Origin: Xanthobacteraceae bacterium
GTDB lineage: Bacteria > Pseudomonadota > Alphaproteobacteria > Rhizobiales > Xanthobacteraceae
Reading direction: 5' to 3'
DNA length: 5,556 bases
Assembly (NCBI GenBank): GCA_030043285.1
Contig: JASHXZ010000388.1
Coordinates: 1-5,556, forward strand
The notes under the pieces are model-generated. The model was not told the DNA's origin and made no database searches. It saw nothing but the letters and a program-made list of their open reading frames with translations. This document shows, piece by piece, positions 1 to 5,551 of this stretch; position 1 is the first letter of the stretch; every line of letters starts with the position of its first letter. Made by a program: the position numbers and the translations under genes.

Positions 1-211
1 TGACGTTGCCGGTGCCGGTCAGCTGCGTGCCCGCCGCGACGTCCGGATCGACTTGGATCGAGGGCGGCGTCGGAGCGAAGCCGGCGCGCGTCAGTGCCCG
101 GCCCGCGGCGTCGGCGTCGCGCACGAAGTGGCCGACGTGATCGAGAAAGATTTGCTCGCCGCTCGGAAGCTGGCGGTCGATCTCAGTCTGCGCAAACGGC
201 GGCACCGCCAT
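1..211 (-). CDS. VOC family (glyoxalase-like domain) protein, N-terminal part, cut by window edge
   Basis: The 70 visible codons read MAVPPFAQTEIDRQLPSGEQ, then IFLDHVGHFVRDADAAGRAL, then TRAGFAPTPPSIQVDPDVAA and GTQLTGTGNV. The segment LDHVGHFVRDADAAGRALTR (residues 23-42) is the typical first beta-strand plus helix of the vicinal oxygen chelate fold, and matches the Glyoxalase_3-like proteins I know from rhizobia. His25 is a candidate metal ligand, as in related VOC enzymes, but the partner ligands lie outside the window. The C-terminus is missing, so substrate and reaction cannot be assigned. The start is the only nearby ATG after the in-frame TGA that also ends the upstream gene. The 30-bp gap and shared strand suggest co-transcription with the Bug-type binding protein. 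No strong Shine-Dalgarno is seen; an AGGGG about 16 nt upstream is poorly placed. The family call is fairly sure, the function unknown. Confidence 0.72.
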   Translation of the reverse strand, partial: MAVPPFAQTEIDRQLPSGEQIFLDHVGHFVRDADAAGRALTRAGFAPTPPSIQVDPDVAAGTQLTGTGNV

Positions 212-241
212 ACACCCCGCGATTGGACCCCTGTGATTGCG

Positions 242-1222
242 TCAAGCCGATTTGGCAATGCCCGCCGCCTCGACGATCGTTGCCCAGCGGGCGATTTCGG
301 ATTGCAAGAACGACGCCAGTTCGGCGGGTGAGCCGGTGCCGACCGGCACCATGCCGAGCTCCTTGATCCGCCCGCGCACGTCCGGCGTCGCGATGATGGC
401 GTTGAGCGTTGCGTTGAGCTTGGCCACGATGTCGCTTGGCGTCTTCGCCGGTACGATGATGCCCTGCCATGCGGCGAGATCGAAGCCGGGCACGCCGGCT
501 TCCGCGAGCGGCGGCACGTCGGGCAGCACATCCAAGGCCTTTGTGGTGGTCACGGCGAGCGGACGCAATTTGCCGGAGGCGATCAGTGCTTGGGCCGGAC
601 CATAATCGGTGAACATCAGCTGGATGTAACCTTGGGTCAGGTCTTCGAGTGCCGGCGCCGTGCCGTGATACGGCACGTGCGTCATTTTGATTCCAGTCTT
701 GCTGGCAAACAGCGCGCCGGTGAGGTGATGAAAGGCGCCGATGCCGCCGGAGCCGTAGCTCAGCGGTCTTTGCTTGGCGAGGTTGATCAGATCCTCGACG
801 CTGTAGGCAGGCAGCGAAGCGTTGACCACGAGCACGAACGGCACCCAGGCGGCGAGCCCCACCAGCGCGAAATCGTGCGCCGGATCGTAAGGCAGCTTCT
901 TGTAGAGCGTGGCGTCGGCGGCGAGCGTCGAGACCGCCATCATGATCGTGTAGCCATCGGGCGGCGATTTCGCCACGAAGTTGGTGGCGATCACGGTGCC
1001 TTGGCCCGGCCGGTTTTGCACCACAAAGGGCTGGCCGAACCGCTCCTCCAGCTTGTCGCTGAAGAGTCGCGCCAGCGCATTGGTGCCGCCGCCCTTGGCG
1101 TATGGCACCACGAAGGTGACCGGATGGCTCGGATAATCCTCAGCGTCCTGCGCGCGCGCCGCGCTCGCCGCCAGGGCGGGCAGCGCAATAGCTAACAGGT
1201 TTCGCCGCGACAGCTTGCTCAT
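242..1222 (-). CDS. Bug family / tripartite tricarboxylate transporter substrate-binding protein
   Basis: This is a periplasmic solute receptor of the TctC/Bug type, 326 residues, the usual family length. It starts with SRRNLLAIALPALAASAARA (residues 5-24), a twin-arginine-like signal followed by a hydrophobic stretch and an Ala-X-Ala cleavage site before Gln25-Asp26. Family hallmarks follow in order: YPSHPVTFVVPYAKGGGTNA (30-49), VVQNRPGQGTVIAT (67-80), SPPDGYT (86-92), VPYHGTAPALEDLTQG (183-198) and LPDVPPLAEAGVPGFD (233-248). In the ligand loop, Asn48 takes the place of the Asp often seen in 'GGxxDxxAR', which may alter carboxylate recognition. No membrane components (TctA/TctB) lie in view, so it is an orphan receptor here, as is common for Bug proteins. 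Ligand unknown, probably a small carboxylate. It is followed 30 bp later by a VOC protein on the same strand. A weak promoter guess is TTGGCA/TTAGTG near 1316-1288 on the minus strand. Confidence 0.93.
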   Translation of the reverse strand: MSKLSRRNLLAIALPALAASAARAQDAEDYPSHPVTFVVPYAKGGGTNALARLFSDKLEERFGQPFVVQNRPGQGTVIATNFVAKSPPDGYTIMMAVSTLAADATLYKKLPYDPAHDFALVGLAAWVPFVLVVNASLPAYSVEDLINLAKQRPLSYGSGGIGAFHHLTGALFASKTGIKMTHVPYHGTAPALEDLTQGYIQLMFTDYGPAQALIASGKLRPLAVTTTKALDVLPDVPPLAEAGVPGFDLAAWQGIIVPAKTPSDIVAKLNATLNAIIATPDVRGRIKELGMVPVGTGSPAELASFLQSEIARWATIVEAAGIAKSA

Positions 1223-1242
1223 CGTCCGGTATCCGGAGCGGC

Positions 1243-1272
1243 GCGCGAAGCCTCCCGCGGGGCTTTTCGCGC
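1243..1272. other. Inverted repeat / hairpin upstream of the Bug receptor gene
   Basis: GCGCGAAGCC (1243-1252) pairs with GGCTTTTCGCGC (1261-1272), leaving a two-T bulge and an 8-nt GC-rich loop. It lies about 20 bp upstream of the receptor start codon, so it would be in that gene's 5' leader or promoter. The potential pairing is plain; a role in regulation is only inference. Confidence 0.4.
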
Positions 1273-1370
1273 AGATCAGCGTTCAAGCACTAACCCGCCT
1301 GCGCCGTCGCTGCCAATCGGAATATCGCTTTGCGGTGAATTTGGGCCCGATCGCGCCCGGCGGGGCGATT

Positions 1371-1421
1371 CCTTGACAGGCACGTCCCTTGGGCGGTTCC
1401 TTGACGGCCTGTTCCTTGACA
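1371..1421 (+). repeat. Three CCTTGAC repeats upstream of rplU
   Basis: CCTTGAC occurs at 1371-1377, 1399-1405 and 1414-1420. The longer form GTTCCTTGAC is exact at 1396-1405 and 1411-1420. Each copy contains a -35-like TTGAC(A/G). Only the third has a matching -10 hexamer at 17 bp. The spacings are 28 and 15 bp, so they are not in helical register with one another. They may be leftover or alternative -35 boxes or protein-binding sites. Confidence 0.55.
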
Positions 1422-1444
1422 GTTTTGGGGCTGGCGGCCATAAC
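1416..1444 (+). promoter_or_regulatory. Predicted sigma70-type promoter of rplU-rpmA
   Basis: A perfect -35 hexamer TTGACA (1416-1421) is followed after exactly 17 bp by CATAAC (1439-1444), a 4/6 match to TATAAT. Transcription would begin near 1451, giving a leader of about 125 nt before rplU. This is the best-matching promoter seen in the window and lies where a ribosomal protein operon needs one. Confidence 0.65.
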
Positions 1445-1447
1445 GGC

Positions 1448-1534
1448 GCCGGTCCGGCAGCCGGATAGGCGCGTCGAAAGGCGCGTCCGACCGTGCCGGT
1501 CCTTCATCACATCGACTGGAAAAAGCCGGTCCGG
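1448..1534 (+). repeat. Short direct repeats in the rplU leader
   Basis: GCCGGTCC appears three times (1448-1455, 1495-1502, 1525-1532); the first and last extend to GCCGGTCCGG. GGCGCGTC appears twice with a 12-bp period (1468-1475, 1480-1487). All lie in the predicted untranslated leader. Ribosomal protein leaders often fold to bind their own product, so these could be structural elements, but I see no known leader motif. Confidence 0.4.
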
Positions 1535-1575
1535 ACAAACAAATCCGAGCACCGCGGCGGAACACGAGGAAAAAG

Positions 1576-1971
1576 ATGTTCGCAGTCTTCAAAACCGGCG
1601 GCAAGCAATATCGGGTCGCCGCCGATGACGTGCTCGAGGTCGACAAGATCAAGGGCGAGCTTGGCGAAATCGTCGAATTCGGCGAGGTCTTGGTGGTCGG
1701 CGGCGATAATGTATCGCTCGGCACGCCAACGGTCGCCGGAGCCACGGTGGCGGCCGAAGTGGTCGAGCAGACGCGCGGCCCCAAAGTCATCGCGTTCAAG
1801 AAGCGCCGGCGCAAGAATTCCCGGCGCAAGCGCGGGCACCGCCAGGACTACACCCGGATCCGCATCGTCGAAATCCTTACCGAGGGTAAGAAGCCGAGCA
1901 AGAAGACCGAGGCCAAGGCAAAGCCCGCGTCGGATTCTGCAGACGAGTCGGTGGCCGCAGCGGCCACGTAG
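1576..1971 (+). CDS. rplU: 50S ribosomal protein L21
   Basis: This is a 23S rRNA-binding protein of the large subunit, 131 residues. The first 100 or so form the conserved L21 domain: [14 protein letters not shown] (1-14), [10 protein letters not shown] (22-31), [10 protein letters not shown] (49-58), and the basic signature [20 protein letters not shown] (70-89) followed by [11 protein letters not shown] (90-100). A Lys/Ala-rich tail of roughly 25 residues ([20 protein letters not shown], then SVAAAAT) goes beyond the 103-residue E. coli protein. Such tails are typical of alphaproteobacterial L21 and are probably disordered. The start is fixed by the family N-terminus and by AGGA at 1567-1570, 5 nt upstream. 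It is the first gene of the rplU-rpmA unit, probably driven by the promoter at 1416-1444. Confidence 0.98.
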   Translation: MFAVFKTGGKQYRVAADDVLEVDKIKGELGEIVEFGEVLVVGGDNVSLGTPTVAGATVAAEVVEQTRGPKVIAFKKRRRKNSRRKRGHRQDYTRIRIVEILTEGKKPSKKTEAKAKPASDSADESVAAAAT

Positions 1972-2114
1972 CTCGGGTTTGGGTGCGTGAACCGGGTTGC
2001 TACGCGGCCCGGATCGCGCTGGCATAGACTTAGCCAAGAAAAACCGAATTTCGGTGATGCTTTTGTCATGAGTTCGGTGTAGAAGTTCCTCAAGAAAGGT
2101 TCGGAGAAGAGCCA
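1972..2114 (+). other. rplU-rpmA spacer with a small palindrome
   Basis: This 143-bp gap is long for a two-gene ribosomal operon. It has no gene and no clear terminator. The sequence ACCGAA-T-TTCGGT (2043-2055) is a perfect 6-bp inverted repeat with a one-base centre, followed by GATGCTTTTGTC. Because the T-run is short and interrupted, I do not call it a terminator. It may be an operator, an attenuator or chance. Confidence 0.35.
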
Positions 2115-2387
2115 ATGGCTCACAAGAAAGCAGGTGGTTCCTCGCGCAACGGCCGCGATTCGGCTGGGCAGCGCTTGGGACTCAAGATTTTCGGCGGCGA
2201 AGCAGTCGTTGCCGGCAACATCATCGCGCGTCAGCGCGGCACCAAGTGGCACGCCGGCCGCAACGTCGGCCTCGGTCGCGACCATACGCTGTTCGCCCTG
2301 ATCGATGGTCACATTGAGTTCCGTACCAAGGCCAAGGGCCGAGTCTTCGTATCGGTACTTCCGATGACGGAGGCCGCGGCCCAGTAA
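2115..2387 (+). CDS. rpmA: 50S ribosomal protein L27
   Basis: L27 is a large-subunit protein whose N-terminal tail reaches the peptidyl transferase centre and helps position tRNA ends. The 90-residue length fits the family. It begins [20 protein letters not shown] (1-20), the conserved N-terminal arm, with no Firmicutes-type cleavable leader. The L27 signature spans residues 34-65: [15 protein letters not shown], then [21 protein letters not shown] at 2103-2106 lies 8 nt before the ATG. The gene lies downstream of rplU on the same strand and is followed by a hairpin cluster ending in an intrinsic terminator. Confidence 0.98.
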   Translation: MAHKKAGGSSRNGRDSAGQRLGLKIFGGEAVVAGNIIARQRGTKWHAGRNVGLGRDHTLFALIDGHIEFRTKAKGRVFVSVLPMTEAAAQ

Positions 2388-2408
2388 CACGGTGGATCAA
2401 AATGAGGT

Positions 2409-2446
2409 CCGCCGGCATCCAGTCGAACCGGCGGGCCCAAATGGGC
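2409..2446 (+). other. Two hairpins between rpmA and the terminator
   Basis: CCGCCGG (2409-2415) pairs with CCGGCGG (2428-2434) around a 12-nt loop. Immediately after, GCCC-AAAT-GGGC (2435-2446) forms a second small hairpin. With the terminator at 2456 they make a run of three stem-loops at the 3' end of the rpmA transcript, perhaps protecting it from exonucleases. ATGGGCT (2441-2447) could instead pair with AGCCCAT (2498-2504), which overlaps the ribosome binding site of the next gene. Confidence 0.45.
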
Positions 2447-2455
2447 TTCGAAACA

Positions 2456-2485
2456 GGGGGAGACCGGGATGCCGGCTCCCCCTTT
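2456..2485 (+). terminator. Intrinsic terminator after rpmA
   Basis: GGGGGAG (2456-2462) pairs with CTCCCCC (2476-2482), and CCGG (2464-2467) with CCGG (2472-2475), leaving one bulged A and a four-base loop GATG. TTTCGGTTTGTTT follows. The stem is 11 bp and GC-rich with a broken T tract. It separates the ribosomal protein transcript from the acetyltransferase gene. Confidence 0.8.
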
Positions 2486-2507
2486 CGGTTTGTTTGGAGC
2501 CCATGCC

Positions 2508-3107
2508 ATGACGATGCTCTCGCAGCAGGCTGTTACGACGCTTGGTCCGCAGAACGCGGTCCCGGCGCTCAAGACCGAGCGGCTGGTGTTGCGCGCGCCG
2601 TGCGCCGAGGACGCAGCCGCCATGACCCGGCTCCTGGCCGATCGCCGCATCGCGATCAACACCGCGCGCATTCCGTATCCGTATGCCATCGCCGACGCCG
2701 AGCAATTCATCGCTTCGGTCAATCGGCTCGACGGCGAGGCGACCTTCGTGGTCACGCTCGATGCGATGATGATTGGCGTCTGCGGCGTCGAGCCGCGCGA
2801 GGGCGGTCCCGAGATCGGCTACTGGGCCGGTGTGTCGCACTGGGGTCAGGGCTACGCCACCGAAGCGGTGCGGGCGCTGATCGATCACGCGTTCACCGAT
2901 CTCCAGCACGAGATGCTGCAGGCCGGTACCCGCGTGAGCAATCCGGCGTCGCGCCGCGTGCTGGAGAAATGCGGTTTCCAATGGACCGGCGTGCGTTTGT
3001 CGCGCGTCCGCGCCCTCAATTCGGCGGCGCCGACCGATCGTTATCGGCTCGATCGCCGGCTCTGGCTGTCGTTGAAATCGTGGAGCTGCGCGGGCCGCGT
3101 CGCGTAG
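2508..3107 (+). CDS. GNAT family N-acetyltransferase, RimJ/RimL-like
   Basis: This predicted cytosolic acetyl-CoA-dependent N-acetyltransferase has 199 residues. It begins the fold with LKTERLVLRAPCAEDAAAMT (21-40), the usual Acetyltransf_3 opening. The acetyl-CoA site (motif A) is EIGYWAGVSHWGQGYATEAV (102-121), where W112-G-Q-G-Y-A stands for the R/Q-x-x-G-x-G/A pyrophosphate loop. NPASRRVLEKCGF (145-157) is the conserved motif B end. The substrate is unknown; relatives acetylate ribosomal protein N-termini or small molecules, and its place next to rplU-rpmA fits but does not prove a ribosomal target. I chose ATG 2508 because GGAG (2496-2499) lies 8 nt upstream. An in-frame ATG at 2469 is in the loop of the rpmA terminator and is unlikely to be used. 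ATG 2514 is a second option. Confidence 0.92.
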   Translation: MTMLSQQAVTTLGPQNAVPALKTERLVLRAPCAEDAAAMTRLLADRRIAINTARIPYPYAIADAEQFIASVNRLDGEATFVVTLDAMMIGVCGVEPREGGPEIGYWAGVSHWGQGYATEAVRALIDHAFTDLQHEMLQAGTRVSNPASRRVLEKCGFQWTGVRLSRVRALNSAAPTDRYRLDRRLWLSLKSWSCAGRVA

Positions 3108-3136
3108 CAATTGCGCAGGCGTGTGAGGTGCGCGTG

Positions 3137-3176
3137 GTTGTTCGCCGAGTTCCCAACGTGGAACTTGGCGACCAAC
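3137..3176. repeat. Long near-perfect inverted repeat after the GNAT gene
   Basis: GTTGTTCGCCGAGTTCC (3137-3153) and GGAACTTGGCGACCAAC (3160-3176) form a 17-position stem with one G-U and one mismatch (U-C) around the 6-nt loop CAACGT. It lies 30 bp after the GNAT stop codon. No T tract follows on either strand, so it is not a standard intrinsic terminator. Possible roles are a transcript-end stabiliser, a bidirectional stem-loop, or a small palindromic element. Confidence 0.65.
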
Positions 3177-3218
3177 AAATCATTGACAGCGGCGCGCCGC
3201 GGGCGGACCATGATGGAT

Positions 3219-3248
3219 GCGGGCTGCGTGCTTCGCACCGCCGCCCGC
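3219..3248. other. Stem-loop in the GNAT-obgE spacer
   Basis: GCGGGC (3219-3224) pairs with GCCCGC (3243-3248). Inside, GTGC (3228-3231) pairs with GCAC (3235-3238) around the triloop TTC, with GC (3226-3227) also able to pair with GC (3240-3241). In GC-rich DNA some such structures arise by chance. Confidence 0.35.
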
Positions 3249-3352
3249 GCGATGCGGAAATGGAGGTGCCATGCCCCCGGGCCAGTCGAGCCGCGATGAC
3301 CGCCGCTTCACTGTTCGGGTTGCGGCCTAGCGGCATTCAACGAACGGCACGT

Positions 3353-4566
<1,214 letters not shown>

Positions 4567-4627
4567 TTCGGTGCGTGCAGCAGTCAGCACCTTGGTTGAG
4601 TTCAATATCCCGGTTATGAGCGGGAAC

Positions 4628-4861
4628 CTATGCGCCACTCTTTGCGCTACTCAGATCGGCAGGGTGCATCATTTTTTGAACGACATCGCGCGCCGCGCGT
4701 AAATGATGAGCGGCCTCTTTCCATTGTTCCGTGCGTTCTGGGTCCTTAGTCTCCATCCATTGAACACGATGCAGCGCCTGGAAAATATCCAGGTCGACCT
4801 TGTTGGCTTGCCGTTGCGATGTCGCGACCGAGGAGACTGATTTCGGCGCAGCAACCCGCAT
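4628..4861 (-). CDS. Small hypothetical protein (77 aa)
   Basis: I do not recognise a family. The start is well defined: GGAGGAG (4867-4873, minus strand) lies 5 nt before the ATG, the strongest Shine-Dalgarno in the window, so the in-frame ATG at 4897 is unlikely to be used. The protein opens with a Ser/Ala-rich segment MRVAAPKSVSSVATSQRQAN (1-20). It continues with a likely helical part, KVDLDIFQALHRVQWMETKD (21-40), PERTEQWKEAAHHLRAARDV (41-60) and VQKMMHPADL (61-70). It is charged, with no signal or membrane segment. The gene is convergent to obgE (61-bp gap) and divergent from the first RHH gene, with a palindrome overlapping its predicted promoter, so it may be under control of that RHH protein. 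The neighbourhood looks accessory. Confidence 0.62.
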   Translation of the reverse strand: MRVAAPKSVSSVATSQRQANKVDLDIFQALHRVQWMETKDPERTEQWKEAAHHLRAARDVVQKMMHPADLSSAKSGA

Positions 4862-4896
4862 CTTATCTCCTCCGCCAGATACAGTTCCTGCTTGCA

Positions 4897-4925
4897 ATCA
4901 TAAGCGGTGCCTCTTATGTCTGCAA
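4897..4925 (-). promoter_or_regulatory. Predicted promoter of the 77-aa gene
   Basis: On the minus strand TTGCAG (4925-4920) is followed after 17 bp by TATGAT (4902-4897), a 5/6 match to the -10 consensus. The start of transcription would be near 4890, giving a leader of about 28 nt that carries the strong ribosome binding site. The -10 overlaps the left arm of the inverted repeat and the -35 lies in its centre. Confidence 0.5.
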
Positions 4926-4942
4926 TAGACGGCACCGCTTAT
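4900..4942. promoter_or_regulatory. Perfect 12-bp inverted repeat, candidate operator between divergent small genes
   Basis: ATAAGCGGTGCC (4900-4911) and GGCACCGCTTAT (4931-4942) are exact inverted copies separated by 19 bp. The centre holds a further inverted pair, GTCT (4918-4921) and AGAC (4927-4930). As RNA this would be a 16-bp stem with a 6-nt bulge. It ends one base before the ribosome binding site of the first RHH gene and covers the predicted promoter of the 77-aa gene. Known RHH repressors bind symmetric sites next to their own genes, so an operator is the leading guess. Confidence 0.65.
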
Positions 4943-4954
4943 AGGAGCGCGTAG

Positions 4955-5182
4955 GTGATTGACTTTCCGGCACCGGAAAGTGGTAATAAGAGTCGGATGG
5001 GTCGGCCGCCTCTTAACGTAATGCGAACGGCGCTGCGGGTTGGGAAAGACGTTCCCAAGCGCATCGATGCCGTTTTGGAGGAGCACGAGAGCCGGGCCGC
5101 CTTCATCCGCAAGGCGATCGATGCCGAGCTAAATCGGCGCGAGCAGGCGCAGCGTTCAAAGCGGAAACAGATCAAGGATTAG
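4955..5182 (+). CDS. Ribbon-helix-helix (CopG/Arc-like) small protein, copy 1
   Basis: This is a 75-residue basic protein. MGRPPLNV (15-22) is followed by a putative beta strand RTALRVGKDV (24-33), helix 1 PKRIDAVLEEHE (34-45) and helix 2 SRAAFIRKAIDAELNRREQ (46-64). That is the pattern of RHH DNA-binding proteins such as CopG and many antitoxins, and the tail RSKRKQIKD is basic. I chose GTG 4955 because AGGAG (4943-4947) is 7 nt upstream; the inner ATG at 4997 (MGRPP) has no good ribosome binding site but is where some homologs might begin. A paralog follows 24-33 bp later, probably in the same transcript. No toxin-like partner is recognisable. The likely role is a transcription repressor or antitoxin acting at the palindrome just upstream; this is inference. 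Confidence 0.72.
   Translation: MIDFPAPESGNKSRMGRPPLNVMRTALRVGKDVPKRIDAVLEEHESRAAFIRKAIDAELNRREQAQRSKRKQIKD
4957..5019 (+). repeat. Conserved 63-bp block, copy 1 (start of RHH gene 1)
   Basis: This block matches 5272-5334 at 59 of 63 positions without gaps; the differences are at block positions 9, 14, 35 and 36. It covers codons for IDFPAPESGNKSRMGRPPLN and the first part of the following Val codon region. Inside it CTTTCCGG-CA-CCGGAAAG (4963-4980) is a perfect 8-bp inverted repeat. The rest of the two genes is clearly less alike, so this part is either recently converted or under extra constraint. Confidence 0.8.
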
Positions 5183-5215
5183 AGCCCGGCAAACGGTTTC
5201 GGATAGGTGTGCACC

Positions 5216-5497
5216 ATGGTCGACGGCATCCGCCCGCGCCACGATGCAACGCGCCGCCCGAGGGAACCAGAGATTGACTATCCGACACCGGAAAGTGGTA
5301 ATAAGACCCGGATGGGTCGGCCGCCTCTTAACGTCAAGCCAACGCTCGTGCGTCTCGGGAAGGGCATCCCCGAACGCATTGATGCGGTTTTGCGCGATCA
5401 TGAGAGCCGCGCCGCCTTCATCCGCAAAGCGGTTGATTTGGAGCTGCGCCGACGTGAGCGTGGAAAAAGCAGGCCGCAAAAGACGACGACTAAGTAG
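5216..5497 (+). CDS. Ribbon-helix-helix (CopG/Arc-like) small protein, copy 2
   Basis: This is a 93-residue paralog of the preceding gene, collinear without indels over about 60 codons. It has MGRPPLNVKP (33-42), strand TLVRLGKGI (43-51), helix 1 PERIDAVLRDHE (52-63) and helix 2 SRAAFIRKAVDLELRRRER (64-82), then a basic tail GKSRPQKTTTK. The core is close to the RHH consensus. Its N-terminus is longer: VDGIRPRHDATRRPREPE (2-19), Arg-rich, replaces the short start of copy 1. ATG 5216 is chosen with AGGTG (5205-5209) 6 nt upstream; GTG 5207 and the inner ATG 5312 (MGRPP) are alternatives. No separate promoter or palindrome is seen in the short gap, so it is probably co-transcribed with copy 1. 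The two proteins could form mixed dimers. Confidence 0.7.
   Translation: MVDGIRPRHDATRRPREPEIDYPTPESGNKTRMGRPPLNVKPTLVRLGKGIPERIDAVLRDHESRAAFIRKAVDLELRRRERGKSRPQKTTTK
5272..5334 (+). repeat. Conserved 63-bp block, copy 2 (inside RHH gene 2)
   Basis: This is the partner of the block at 4957-5019, offset by exactly 315 bp (105 codons), so the frame is kept. It encodes IDYPTPESGNKTRMGRPPLN. The inverted repeat of copy 1 is damaged here (CTATCCGA versus CCGGAAAG, two mismatches), so if that repeat is an operator only copy 1 keeps it. Confidence 0.8.
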
Positions 5498-5529
5498 AGT
5501 TTGCCGCAGGCGAAAGTCTGCGATTGGCT

Positions 5530-5551
5530 CGGGTTCTCTCCCGCACTTTTT
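5530..5551 (+). terminator. Possible weak intrinsic terminator after RHH copy 2
   Basis: CGGG (5530-5533) can pair with CCCG (5540-5543) around TTCTCT, followed by CAC and TTTTT (5547-5551). A separate CGCAG/CTGCG hairpin lies just upstream (about 5507-5523). The stem is only 4 bp and the T run starts 3 nt late, so this is a weak call near the window edge. Confidence 0.3.

Larger units (their letters stand above)
1223..1575. other. Divergent intergenic region between the Bug receptor gene and rplU
   Basis: This 353-bp spacer holds no convincing gene. Reading frames across it on both strands are rich in Arg/Pro and have no ribosome binding site or family pattern. It contains, left to right: a 5-bp palindrome (1225-1237, TCCGG-TAT-CCGGA); a hairpin (1243-1272); three copies of a CCTTGAC motif (1371, 1399, 1414); the predicted rplU promoter (1416-1444); and a leader with short direct repeats (1448-1534). 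It must carry the start signals for both divergent transcripts. Confidence 0.7.

Noticed and set aside
3183..3211. TTGACA at 3183-3188 as a promoter for obgE or a spacer RNA
   Set aside because: At 16-18 bp spacing the downstream hexamers are GC-rich (such as GACCAT) and do not resemble a -10 box.
3016..3336. Minus-strand frame of 106 codons in the GNAT-obgE spacer
   Set aside because: Ser/Arg/Thr-rich low-complexity composition and overlap with the GNAT 3' end; no recognisable domain and no strong ribosome binding site.
4570..4625. Terminator for obgE (GGTGC/GCACC at 4570-4591 and TCCCG/CGGGA near 4607-4624)
   Set aside because: Stems are only 5 bp with large loops and no T tract follows on either strand; too weak to annotate.
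4898..5479. Minus-strand frames opposite the two RHH genes that share a VKRRPTHP-type segment
   Set aside because: The shared segment is just the reverse reading of the 63-bp DNA repeat; neither frame has a good ribosome binding site or a domain pattern, while the plus-strand frames fit a known fold.
4900..5497. CRISPR array or insertion sequence
   Set aside because: There are only two repeat units, they are inside coding frames 315 bp apart, and no transposase or terminal inverted repeats flank them.
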